Program-made: the position numbers and the translations under genes
Notes under the pieces: model-generated
What the model saw: only the letters and a program-made list of their open reading frames with translations
Database searches by the model: none
Told to the model about the DNA's origin: nothing
In this document: positions 45,148 to 53,139 of the stretch, one piece after another
Layout of the letters: each line of letters starts with the position of its first letter
Position numbering within the stretch: the stretch's first letter is position 1
NCBI GenBank assembly: GCA_017459945.1
Contig: JAFUBZ010000049.1
Coordinates: 1 to 62,640, forward strand
Source: Eubacterium sp.
GTDB lineage: Bacteria > Bacillota > Clostridia > Lachnospirales > Lachnospiraceae
Direction: 5' to 3'
Length of the DNA stretch: 62,640 bases

Positions 45148-45648
45148 TCAACCGATCACATTCCCGACCAGCCCATACATCAAAAGGCTCATAATAACAG
45201 TCGCAATGCAAATGCCAAGCAGCTCTGCCACAACCGCTTTTTTGATCTTGACATCCAGAAGCGATGCCACCAGAGACCCTGTCCATGCACCGGTTCCCGG
45301 CAGCGGGATGCCGACAAATGCAACCAGTCCCCAGAACTCTGCCTTCTCGACACCGTCTTTTTTAGACATTGCCCGGTCTTCGATCTTCTGTGCGACTTTT
45401 CCAAGTCCCGGAATCTTTTTTAACCACTTTAAGATCTGTTTGATAAACAAAAGCACAAACGGAATCGGAATGATATTCCCGACCACACAGAAAAAAATCG
45501 CCCGCCACATCGGGAGATCCAGAAGTCTTGCCACGATCAGCCCCCCGCGAAGCTCTAAGATCGGGCACATCGAAATGATGAACACCGAAAGCTCCCGCGG
45601 AATATGCGTACCAATCGTGGACATATACCAATTTACGATTGCATCCAT
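45148..45648 (-). CDS. COG2426 small multidrug-export-like membrane protein
   Basis: 166 aa with about five membrane helices. The opening motif HIPRELSVFIISMCPILELRGG and the late GIPLPGTGAWTGSLVA are typical of the Sm_multidrug_ex family. Despite the name, its transport role is not shown. GGAGACAGG precedes the ATG. hisC lies 42 bp upstream and ispE 80 bp downstream on the same strand. Confidence 0.87.
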   Translation of the reverse strand: MDAIVNWYMSTIGTHIPRELSVFIISMCPILELRGGLIVARLLDLPMWRAIFFCVVGNIIPIPFVLLFIKQILKWLKKIPGLGKVAQKIEDRAMSKKDGVEKAEFWGLVAFVGIPLPGTGAWTGSLVASLLDVKIKKAVVAELLGICIATVIMSLLMYGLVGNVIG

Positions 45649-45690
45649 ATATTGCCTGTCTCCTTCATACTGCTATAAACAGGCGGATAT

Positions 45691-46761
45691 TCAATCCGCC
45701 TGCACTTTATTTCCCAATATTTCTTTGACCACATCCAGGAATATACGCATCTGCGCATCCGTCCCGATGGTGATCCTGATATAATCATCAATACGCGGTT
45801 TTGCAAAATACCGCACGTAAATCTTTCTTTTTTTCAATTCTTCAAACAGCTTCTTTGCCGGATAGTCCGGATGTGTTGCAAAGATAAAGTTTGACTTTGA
45901 ATCCGGGAACGTAAATCCCAGCACTTTCAATTCTTCTTTGACCCATTCACGCGTTGTGATGATCTTTTCGCAGCACGCCGCAAAATATGCGCGGTCTTCT
46001 ACCGCTGCAGCGCCTGCTGCCAATGCGGTCTGGTTCATTGTATAAGAATTAAATGAAAACTTGACATCATTCAGATATTTGATCAGTTTTGCATCGCCAA
46101 ACGCAAACCCGATCCGCATACCCGCAAGGGATCTGGACTTTGACATCGTCTGAACGACCAGAAGATTATCATATTTTTGAATCAACGGCAACACGGAAGC
46201 CGCACCGAAATCCACATATGCCTCATCAATGATCACAACAGAATCCGGATTGCTCTGAATGATCGATTCGATCGCATCCGTTCCCATGCAGACGCCTGTC
46301 GGCGCATTGGGATTTGGCAGGATCACGCCGCCGTTTTCTTTTTTATAATCATCCGGGTCGATCGTAAAATCGTCCTTTAACGGCATACATTCATACGGGA
46401 TCCTGTAAAGGTCTGCCCAGACATCGTAAAACGAATAGGTAATGTCCGGAAACAGGATTGGTTTTTCACTATTAAAAAATGTTAAGAACGCCATGGCCAG
46501 AACATCATCTGAACCAACGCCCACAAATACTTCCTCTTTTTTGACGCCATACTCTTTTGCGATCGCGGACACCAGTACATCTGCACTCGGATCCGGATAG
46601 CGTCGCATCCCTTCCTCGGAGACCTCACGGATCGCCACACGCACCGCCGGAGACGGCTGATAGGGATTCTCATTGGTATTCAGCTTAATGATGTTATGTT
46701 CCTTTGGTTGCTCGCCCGGTGTATAAGGAACCACTATGCGCACATTATCAGTCCAACTCAT
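45691..46761 (-). CDS. hisC: Histidinol-phosphate aminotransferase
   Basis: 356 aa. A fold-type I PLP enzyme with the lysine in VVQTMSKSRSLAGMRIGF and the NPNAPTG phosphate-region motif. It transaminates histidinol phosphate in histidine synthesis; a broader aromatic or phosphoserine activity cannot be excluded, since no other his genes are nearby. The ATG directly follows the transpeptidase stop with zero spacing, and its GAGGAAG binding site lies inside that gene. Confidence 0.88.
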   Translation of the reverse strand: MSWTDNVRIVVPYTPGEQPKEHNIIKLNTNENPYQPSPAVRVAIREVSEEGMRRYPDPSADVLVSAIAKEYGVKKEEVFVGVGSDDVLAMAFLTFFNSEKPILFPDITYSFYDVWADLYRIPYECMPLKDDFTIDPDDYKKENGGVILPNPNAPTGVCMGTDAIESIIQSNPDSVVIIDEAYVDFGAASVLPLIQKYDNLLVVQTMSKSRSLAGMRIGFAFGDAKLIKYLNDVKFSFNSYTMNQTALAAGAAAVEDRAYFAACCEKIITTREWVKEELKVLGFTFPDSKSNFIFATHPDYPAKKLFEELKKRKIYVRYFAKPRIDDYIRITIGTDAQMRIFLDVVKEILGNKVQAD

Positions 46762-48444
46762 TTAATCTTCCTCAGTATTTGACCAGTAGACAATAACCGG
46801 CGTTCCGACTTCGACCATATCGTAAAGCTCCGCTGCTGCAGAAGTCGGCAGGTTTACACAGCCGTGTGATCCGCTGTACACATAGATCGATCCACCGAAC
46901 TTACCGCGCCATCTTGCATCATGCAGGCCCTGTCCGCCATTAAACGGCATCCAGTAGGCAACCGGCGAATGATATTCAGAACCGTCATCATTCCGTCCGT
47001 TCAGCGTACGGTTTCTCTGCTTAATATAGATTGAATACATGCCGGGTGTCGTGCCGTGTCGGCGGGAAGTCTTTCCGGTAACGCACGGACTTTCCCATGC
47101 GACCTCTCCGTCTTCCATCAGATAAACGGTCTGTCTGGTCAGATCCACCTCGACATATTTATCACCGTATTCATGTTCCCCAAGGCTGATCGCCGTGTGC
47201 TTCCAGCATGGTTCTCTGGTCACATCTTCTTTTTCTTCGAGTTCTTCGAGCAAAAGCTCCTCTTCTGCTTTTTTGTCAAGCTGCCATCCGAAATAACCAC
47301 CGGGGACCGTAACAGTCTCGCCTGCATGGTTGACAAATTCCCTCTCTGTAAAAGATGTGTCGTATTCCTCTGCAAATGCATCGACAAAGTCTGTCACATA
47401 TTCTTCATCGAAGGTAACTTCCAGATCATCGCTGACATCGATCCACTGGCGGATCACATTCCCATCGATCAGGTACGGGTCTGTACCTGCCATCTCATAG
47501 GTGATCGTCATACAAGCGATGTCATTCACTTCTTCAAGCGCAGCCTGTGCTTCCGGAGAATCAGCTTTTAACTCCGGATCATAATAACAACCTTTGTCAG
47601 CAAGATTAACGGACGGTTCCATGCCCGCAACCGCTTCATTGATCGCAGCATAAACATTATCCGGGATTGCTTCCGTACCATAGACTTCATCTACAATCGT
47701 AAAAGCACCGTCTGTCATCGTCTCAGAGATCGTCGCGTTTTCCGACGGGATCATCTGTGATTCATCAAGACAGTTCAGCGTCGGGATCACTTCGTTTAAT
47801 GCATCCACATCGTATACGGCAATATCATCCACATGGATCTCTTTGTCCTTGAATACCTCAACAAACCAAAGTCCTGATTTCTGACTGGCCAATGCGGTCT
47901 TTACCTTATCATCCAGCTTTGCCTGCACTCCGAAATCAACACCTTTGAGTACTTCCGTCTGATCATTCCGCTCTTCGATCGTCAGTGCATAGCTTTCCAC
48001 ATCAGACGTCAGAAGCGCTTCGGCATCCTTGTCTGTCTTCATGGAAACATCCACCTGATTCATGGTCGTTTTCGGCATAAAAAGCGCCGTCTGGAAAATG
48101 ATAAATCCAGTCAGGTATACGCCCACGACAACGATTGCTGTTACAAGCAATGCAATCAGTCCTTTTTTCTTCTTTTTCACATCCGGTAGGGGATCGCTCC
48201 CATCACCATCTTCATCTGCAGTCTCTACTGCTGTCTCATCGATCTCTGTTGCTTCATCCGACGGTACATCCGCCGCTTCCGATGTCTCTTCCGGATCTTC
48301 TGCCGATTCAATCTCGTCTTCTACAGGATCATCTGCATGATCAGAAGTCTCTTCGTTTTCGAGTTCCTCTTCGAATGCCTCTTCAACCTCTTCGACAATC
48401 TCCTCCTCGTCAGGCTTGTAATTGTCCGGTGTAATCTCTCTCAC
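46762..48444 (-). CDS. L,D-transpeptidase with peptidoglycan-binding domain
   Basis: 560 aa. A very acidic cytoplasmic N-terminus (about 1-90), a single membrane helix (about 100-120) and a peptidoglycan-binding domain of the PG_binding_4 type (about 140-400). The C-terminal YkuD domain has the catalytic SHGCVN motif (H527, C529) and an IKQRNRTL segment. It forms 3-3 crosslinks in peptidoglycan outside the membrane. GTG start at 48444 with GGAGA upstream. The mature catalytic part is extracellular. Confidence 0.93.
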   Translation of the reverse strand: MREITPDNYKPDEEEIVEEVEEAFEEELENEETSDHADDPVEDEIESAEDPEETSEAADVPSDEATEIDETAVETADEDGDGSDPLPDVKKKKKGLIALLVTAIVVVGVYLTGFIIFQTALFMPKTTMNQVDVSMKTDKDAEALLTSDVESYALTIEERNDQTEVLKGVDFGVQAKLDDKVKTALASQKSGLWFVEVFKDKEIHVDDIAVYDVDALNEVIPTLNCLDESQMIPSENATISETMTDGAFTIVDEVYGTEAIPDNVYAAINEAVAGMEPSVNLADKGCYYDPELKADSPEAQAALEEVNDIACMTITYEMAGTDPYLIDGNVIRQWIDVSDDLEVTFDEEYVTDFVDAFAEEYDTSFTEREFVNHAGETVTVPGGYFGWQLDKKAEEELLLEELEEKEDVTREPCWKHTAISLGEHEYGDKYVEVDLTRQTVYLMEDGEVAWESPCVTGKTSRRHGTTPGMYSIYIKQRNRTLNGRNDDGSEYHSPVAYWMPFNGGQGLHDARWRGKFGGSIYVYSGSHGCVNLPTSAAAELYDMVEVGTPVIVYWSNTEED

Positions 48445-48490
48445 AGTTCAAATCTCCATTATCTAAAAAACAATAACAGTATCAATATAG

Positions 48491-48547
48491 TATAAAAAAA
48501 ACAAAAAGGCAATGCTGTGAGACCCAAAATCAATCTCATACATTGCC
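48491..48547 (-). terminator. Hairpin with T tract upstream of the transpeptidase gene, antisense to the tRNA promoter region
   Basis: Arms GGCAATG and CATTGCC with inner GTGAGA/TCTCAT pairs (48508-48547), followed on the minus strand by TTTTTGTTTTTTT. It would stop minus-strand readthrough from beyond the tRNA. Confidence 0.6.
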
Positions 48548-48565
48548 ATTTTCACTAAAATCTAT

Positions 48566-48593
48566 TTGCATGTCTTAAAAAATATGCTATACT
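48566..48593 (+). promoter_or_regulatory. Promoter of tRNA-Pro
   Basis: -35 TTGCAT (48566-48571), a 16-bp spacer and an extended -10 TATGCTATACT (-10 at 48588-48593). Transcription would start near 48600. Confidence 0.7.
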
Positions 48594-48612
48594 TCTTGCG
48601 TTCGAAAAATCA

Positions 48613-48686
48613 CGGGGTGTGGCTTAGTCTGGTAAAGCGCTCGTCTGGGGGGCGAGAGATCGCAGGTTCAAATCCTGTCACTCCGA
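48613..48686 (+). tRNA. tRNA-Pro (anticodon GGG)
   Basis: 74 nt. The acceptor stem pairs CGGGGTG with CACTCCG (one G-U), and the T arm reads GGTTCAAATCC. The anticodon stem CTCGT/GCGAG closes a CTGGGGG loop, giving anticodon GGG. The terminal CCA is not encoded. It stands alone. Confidence 0.92.
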
Positions 48687-48696
48687 TTGTGCGAAA

Positions 48697-48725
48697 AAGG
48701 AGACAGGGGACGCCCCTGTCTCCTT
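48697..48725. terminator. 13-bp hairpin ending buk and the tRNA gene
   Basis: AAGGAGACAGGGG and CCCCTGTCTCCTT pair perfectly around a 3-base loop. On the minus strand it is followed by TTTTT, making a terminator for the catabolic operon. The same GGAGACAGGGGACG core recurs in the repeat at 61252-61292. Confidence 0.85.
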
Positions 48726-48730
48726 CATTC

Positions 48731-49852
48731 TTATTCTTCAGAATCAAAGTCACCTGCGAAATCAAATCCCCGGAAGATATTCACTCCCGTATAGGTCTTA
48801 ACTTCTTCTTCCCCTGATAATACACGGGAAGCTCCGGCAGCCATCGCTTCCATTTCAAACTCGCCCGGATATGCTGTAACCGGAGCGATCCACTCGTTCG
48901 CTTCACGAATCTTGGCTACAAGATCTTTACTGTGGACCATTCCGCCACCGAGCAGAATGCCGTCAATCTTTCCATGAAGCACGGATGCCATAGAACCGAT
49001 CGCCTTGTTGATCTGATAGATCATGGAATTCCAGACCATATCCGCATACTTGTCACCGTTTGCAGCACGCTCGGTCAGCTCGATCGCATCTGAGATTCCC
49101 AAGTGGCTGACAAAACCGCCGCTTCGTGTGCAGAGATGTCTTAAGTGTCTTAAGTCCTTGCCTTCCGCATAATCCACAAGCTGTGCCACCGAGATGGATC
49201 CGCAGCGGGTCGGTGCCATCGGACCTTCTCCGCTAACAATATCAAAGCCATCTACCATTCTGCCTGCCCGATGCGCAGATACGGAAATACCGCCGCCGAT
49301 ATGGCAGACTACAAAATTGCAGTCCTCATATTTCTTGCCCAGGGTAGCAGCATGTCTGATCGCTGTCTCCTTTAAGTTAAGGGAATGCAGATGCATAATA
49401 CGGTATACGCCTTTGATACCCGTCATTCTGGCCACATCCTGCATTTCGTCTACATCAGGCGGATTGACAACAAATGCCGGTTTGTCATACTCTTTTGCAA
49501 ACTCATTCGCAATCTGCGGTCCCAGCTGGGCCGGATGCTGAATGCCGTTCGCTCCTCTGGTCGCATGATCCAGAACCAGTGCATCAACCTTGTACGTACC
49601 ACCTTCCATCGCCATCAGGCCACCGCCGCGTCCGACAAATGCATCTACATCGTCCAGTGTAATGTCATTTTCCTTTAACAGATTCAGAATGGTTTCTTTT
49701 CTATACGGCAGTTGCGCTGAGATTCCGTTGAACTCTGCCAGCTTGTCCGCATCGTGGGAAACATTTTTTGCAAAAAGCACATTCCCGCCATCGATCAGCG
49801 CAATCTTCGTGGATGTAGAACCCGGATTGATCGCAAATATTTTATAACTCAT
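48731..49852 (-). CDS. buk: Butyrate kinase-type acyl kinase
   Basis: 373 aa, slightly longer than the usual 355 because of a C-terminal acidic tail (GDFDSEE). An ASKHA-fold acid kinase; the start YKIFAINPGSTSTKIALI and the GGGISVSAHRAGRMVDG motif fit Buk. It converts acyl phosphate and ADP to acid and ATP. It is the last gene of the operon, 33 nt after the phosphotransacylase. It may act on the acyl group released by this operon rather than on butyrate. Confidence 0.93.
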   Translation of the reverse strand: MSYKIFAINPGSTSTKIALIDGGNVLFAKNVSHDADKLAEFNGISAQLPYRKETILNLLKENDITLDDVDAFVGRGGGLMAMEGGTYKVDALVLDHATRGANGIQHPAQLGPQIANEFAKEYDKPAFVVNPPDVDEMQDVARMTGIKGVYRIMHLHSLNLKETAIRHAATLGKKYEDCNFVVCHIGGGISVSAHRAGRMVDGFDIVSGEGPMAPTRCGSISVAQLVDYAEGKDLRHLRHLCTRSGGFVSHLGISDAIELTERAANGDKYADMVWNSMIYQINKAIGSMASVLHGKIDGILLGGGMVHSKDLVAKIREANEWIAPVTAYPGEFEMEAMAAGASRVLSGEEEVKTYTGVNIFRGFDFAGDFDSEE

Positions 49853-49885
49853 ACTGTCATTTCCCTTTCTACTCCTGATACAGGT

Positions 49886-50887
49886 CTATTTGATCCCCGC
49901 AGCGCGTACCGCTGAGATGACAATATTACCCTTGATTTCTGAAACCGGTGCCCCTCTGGAGCAGTCACAAACGACTTTGTTAAAGCCCTGCAGCATCGGA
50001 CCATATGCATCTGCATGACCAAACTGCTGGATCAGCTTAACGCCACAGTTGCCGACATTCAGATCCGGCCAGATCACAACGTTTGCCTTACCTGCAACCT
50101 TGCTCTCTCTTTTCACCTTTTTCTCTGCAACTGCCGGAACGATCGCTGCGTCAAACTGGAATTCTCCGTCGATCGCCAGATCCGGACGTTTCTCATTTGC
50201 GATCTTAACCGCTTCTACAACCTTATCGATCAGCTCACCCTGGCCGCTTCCAAGCGTTGAATAGGAAACCATCGCACAACGCGGCTCCCATCCGAGCAGG
50301 GATGATACTGTTTCGCATGCAGAGATCGCAATACTTGCCAGCTGATCCGGATCCGGATTCGTGCACACTGCACTGTCGCCGATCGCAAGCAGAGATCCTT
50401 CGCTGCCTTCAAATCCCGGAATATCACACAGGCCGATACTGGAGATCGTGCTGATGCCTTCCTGCATACCGATGATCATCTGACCAGCCAGGAGCACATC
50501 GCCTGTTGTGTTGTTGATGCCTGCAAAAGTAACATCCGCATCACCGACTGCCTGCATGGTCATCGCAAAGTACAGCGGATTCTCCATTCTGCGGCCGAGT
50601 GCCTTCTGTTTCAGTCTGGTATCCGGCATAGCCACATATTTTTCAATCACTTCATTTTTATATGCCTCATCCTGAATATCTACGATGGTAAATACGGATT
50701 CCTCATATCCTCTCTCAGCAACCAGGGCTTTCAGCTGTGCGGAATCTCCAACCAATACAGGGATGATATAGCCGTCTTTTCCACATTCGTAAGCAGCCTG
50801 CATCATTTTTTCATTGTCTGCTTCCGGAAAAGCGACCTTCTGCGGATTCAGTTTCGCTTTTTCATAAATTTGATCTAATACGCTCAT
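49886..50887 (-). CDS. Phosphate acyltransferase (Pta/Ptb family)
   Basis: 333 aa. The PTA_PTB fold is shown by STLGSGQGELIDKVVEAV (about 215), then AIDGEFQFDAAIVP, GKANVVIWPDLNVGN and GPMLQGFNKVVCDCSRG. Length and these motifs are closer to phosphate acetyltransferase than to the 300-aa Ptb, but the partner is a Buk. It turns acyl-CoA and phosphate into acyl phosphate. AAAAGGAG precedes the ATG; it starts 11 nt after the hydrolase-TetR gene. Confidence 0.9.
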   Translation of the reverse strand: MSVLDQIYEKAKLNPQKVAFPEADNEKMMQAAYECGKDGYIIPVLVGDSAQLKALVAERGYEESVFTIVDIQDEAYKNEVIEKYVAMPDTRLKQKALGRRMENPLYFAMTMQAVGDADVTFAGINNTTGDVLLAGQMIIGMQEGISTISSIGLCDIPGFEGSEGSLLAIGDSAVCTNPDPDQLASIAISACETVSSLLGWEPRCAMVSYSTLGSGQGELIDKVVEAVKIANEKRPDLAIDGEFQFDAAIVPAVAEKKVKRESKVAGKANVVIWPDLNVGNCGVKLIQQFGHADAYGPMLQGFNKVVCDCSRGAPVSEIKGNIVISAVRAAGIK

Positions 50888-50898
50888 AAGTTCTCCTT

Positions 50899-52305
50899 TT
50901 ATACACCGAACATCTCTTTGAGAACAGCTCTGAACTCTGCCACTTTGCTCAATTCATTCCGGCAATATGCACGCATACCGAGCATTCCGTGTGCCATAAA
51001 CGCAGCGCGCGCTCTGGGATTGTCAATATAGAACAGACCGGATTTGCATCCATCCTGAATGAATACGGTATAGGCGTCTGTTAATTCTTCATACAGTTCC
51101 GGTGAACCAAACGCAGATTTTCTGGCATTCTCGATATTCCGGCTGCTGCCATACTGCAGACGATCGATCACTTCCGCTTCGATGCTCAAGAGTCCGATCA
51201 GATCTCTGATGCGAACCTCCGGCGCTTTCTCCTGGTTTGTCAGAAGTTTACATGCCTCCCGCAGCATATGGTTTTCCATCGTCTCGGTGCACTTCTCATT
51301 CAATTCCCACTGTGACGGGAAGAACTGATAAGTATATCCGGGTTCTTTTCCAAGCTCCTCATCCACTTTTGACAACGGAATGTTACTGGTCCCCATAGCC
51401 CGTGCGATACGGATCGCGGCATCAACGATCGTGTTGATCTCCTTGGTCTCTTCAGACATTTCTTCAACGAAGCTCTCCGGTGAATAGGACCGTTCTCCGG
51501 GCGGCGAAATGATCATCGGCTCAAGGACAACCTCACGTCCTTCCACTTCTTCCGCGTACAGATACGGCAGCATATGTCCAAGGTTGGAATATTCCTTAAT
51601 GCTGTGCAGTGCAAGACCGCGGATTGCTTCTTCCGGAACCTTGATCCCATCCGGTAGGATTTTTACCGGTTGTCCGTCTTTCATGGTATAGCCGATCCAG
51701 AAATGAGATGTCAGGATCACACCCTTGCCGTTCGGATTTCCAAAGACTGCATGACACATAACAGCAGTAGACCCGTTTGCCCAGATCACACTCTGAACAC
51801 CGGATTTTTTCATTTCTTCCTCTGAGAAAAAGTCTTTCGGATCCTGGAACTGGATCACAATTTTCTCCGGTCCCATACCGGTGTCTTCGAGTACTTCGTG
51901 TGTAACGCCGATGATCCGCTCCTTCATCGGAATCGATTCGTCAGCCAACTGATCCAGCTTATCACTCTTTACATAGTAATGATCTTCCTTGTCCCAGATT
52001 CCATAACGGGATTCCTCCTGACCATGCCACACAAACCACCAGTCGATCATATCAGCCGTTGCATTCGGCATGAACGTGCAGGTTGAGATATATCCACAAC
52101 CGCCTTCCAGATAACCGTATCCGATATACTCCTGCTCCACATAGCCCTTTAATACCTCGTCCCGGTTCTCAAGTGGAATCATATGCTCCTCATCGAGCAC
52201 ACGGCTTTTGATGTCCTGCTCCATCTTATATGGCGGCGGAAAAAGCGACAACGCATAGTATTTGGCGTACTGTTTTTCCTGATCTTCTTTCGACAATATT
52301 CTCAT
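50899..52305 (-). CDS. Fusion of a phloretin/DAPG-hydrolase-like domain with a TetR-type regulator
   Basis: 468 aa in one open frame. Residues about 1-285 resemble PhlG/phloretin hydrolase, which cleave the C-C bond of acylated phenols. Seen are DWWFVWH (H94) and H234-x3-E238 in LHSIKEY; these match known Zn ligands. Residues about 290-468 form a whole TetR-family regulator. The HTH is IVDAAIRIARAMG...LSKVDEELG...GYTYQFFPS (293-331). The C-terminal helical domain ends FIQDGCKSGLFYIDNPRARAAFMAHGM (415-441, split in two blocks). TetR regulators normally have the HTH at the N-terminus. AAAAAGGAG precedes the ATG. It is followed 11 nt later by the phosphotransacylase. A sensing, DNA-binding enzyme is my inference. 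Confidence 0.85.
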   Translation of the reverse strand: MRILSKEDQEKQYAKYYALSLFPPPYKMEQDIKSRVLDEEHMIPLENRDEVLKGYVEQEYIGYGYLEGGCGYISTCTFMPNATADMIDWWFVWHGQEESRYGIWDKEDHYYVKSDKLDQLADESIPMKERIIGVTHEVLEDTGMGPEKIVIQFQDPKDFFSEEEMKKSGVQSVIWANGSTAVMCHAVFGNPNGKGVILTSHFWIGYTMKDGQPVKILPDGIKVPEEAIRGLALHSIKEYSNLGHMLPYLYAEEVEGREVVLEPMIISPPGERSYSPESFVEEMSEETKEINTIVDAAIRIARAMGTSNIPLSKVDEELGKEPGYTYQFFPSQWELNEKCTETMENHMLREACKLLTNQEKAPEVRIRDLIGLLSIEAEVIDRLQYGSSRNIENARKSAFGSPELYEELTDAYTVFIQDGCKSGLFYIDNPRARAAFMAHGMLGMRAYCRNELSKVAEFRAVLKEMFGV

Positions 52306-52349
52306 GTTTTTCTCCTTTTTATGCTATGAATTTTGCAGTGAATATGTAT

Positions 52350-52388
52350 CACGACCCCCACTCTTTTCAGGGAAGAATGAGGATCGTG
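52350..52388 (-). promoter_or_regulatory. Strong mRNA hairpin between the ACP and hydrolase genes
   Basis: In minus-strand RNA 16 pairs form without mismatch around a 7-nt loop (52373-52388 with 52350-52365), including three G-U pairs. On the plus strand these would be A-C mismatches, so the structure is selected in the operon mRNA. No T run follows, so it is not a classic terminator. Confidence 0.7.
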
Positions 52389-52403
52389 ACAGGAAACATA
52401 GAA

Positions 52404-52637
52404 TTAAAGGTTTTCTTCAACCAGATCGATCAGCTCTTTCATGGTATCGCATGCAGCTGCTGTCGGGATCTCAAGCGGCTCAGTGTCCAGCTCATTCTCG
52501 ATCTCGGAAAGAAGTGCTACCATGTTCATGGAAGTTTTACCCATGTCTTCTTTTACTTTTGTATCAATCGTGATCTCTCTTTTAAATGCCATTGTTGCCA
52601 GTTCCAGTACTTTCTTTTCAAGTTCAGCTCTATCCAT
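52404..52637 (-). CDS. Acyl-carrier-like protein
   Basis: 77 aa, ACP fold. The prosthetic-group site reads GKTSMNMV, with serine 36 in place but T35 where Asp is usual in the DSL motif. The acidic C-terminus (ELIDLVEENL) is ACP-like. It is encoded in a catabolic operon between the DUF35 protein and the hydrolase fusion and is clearly different from AcpP at 1472. It may hold the acyl group during its transfer. AAGGAGG precedes the ATG. Confidence 0.85.
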   Translation of the reverse strand: MDRAELEKKVLELATMAFKREITIDTKVKEDMGKTSMNMVALLSEIENELDTEPLEIPTAAACDTMKELIDLVEENL

Positions 52638-52706
52638 TGTTTTTCCTCCTTAAACTTTTGATTCATTATGTAAAATTAAAATGCTGACAATATTACCAAA
52701 ATCTGC

Positions 52707-53123
52707 TTACTCTTCTTCCTCAACAAACTCCCAGAAAACGGTTTTGTAATCATCTCTCTGAACGATCTTGGCTCTGACCGGAACCGGAAGCTGGTCAGCC
52801 AGTGCCTTCTTTTTCTTTTTGTTGATTCCAAGGATAACTGCGTTCACACTCGGACCTTCCTCAAGCTGTACTTCGCCAAAGCAATACGGCTTGAATTCGC
52901 CCATATCCGGTCTGGATGAAAGCAGTCCCGGCAGAATCATGGTCTTCATGACACCCTTGCCGCTGATCTCATACCATTCGGTTTCCATGGATCCGCAGGT
53001 ATTGCATGCATAGACCGGCGGATATTCTACCGCGCCGCACACCGGGCATTTACGGGCAAGGATCTTACCTTCTTCCAGATTTTCATAAAAGGTTCTAACA
53101 ATTTTTTCTAATTTGATTGCCAT
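52707..53123 (-). CDS. DUF35 OB-fold protein with zinc ribbon
   Basis: 138 aa. A rubredoxin-like zinc ribbon, C26-x2-C29-x10-C40-x2-C43 (CPVCG...CNTCG), precedes an OB fold. Proteins of this family form complexes with thiolases (for example PhlB in phloroglucinol acylation, BbsA in benzylsuccinate breakdown, and the archaeal thiolase/HMG-CoA synthase scaffold) and handle CoA or acyl transfer. It starts 16 nt after the thiolase gene. Confidence 0.92.
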   Translation of the reverse strand: MAIKLEKIVRTFYENLEEGKILARKCPVCGAVEYPPVYACNTCGSMETEWYEISGKGVMKTMILPGLLSSRPDMGEFKPYCFGEVQLEEGPSVNAVILGINKKKKKALADQLPVPVRAKIVQRDDYKTVFWEFVEEEE

Positions 53124-53139
53124 TGTTCATCCCTCCCGC

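Noticed and set aside
48731..50887. The Buk-Pta pair as the main butyrate-forming terminal pathway
   Set aside because: The pair is embedded in the hydrolase/thiolase operon rather than near hbd and thlA, and the transacylase resembles Pta more than Ptb. A general butyrate role is possible but not favoured.
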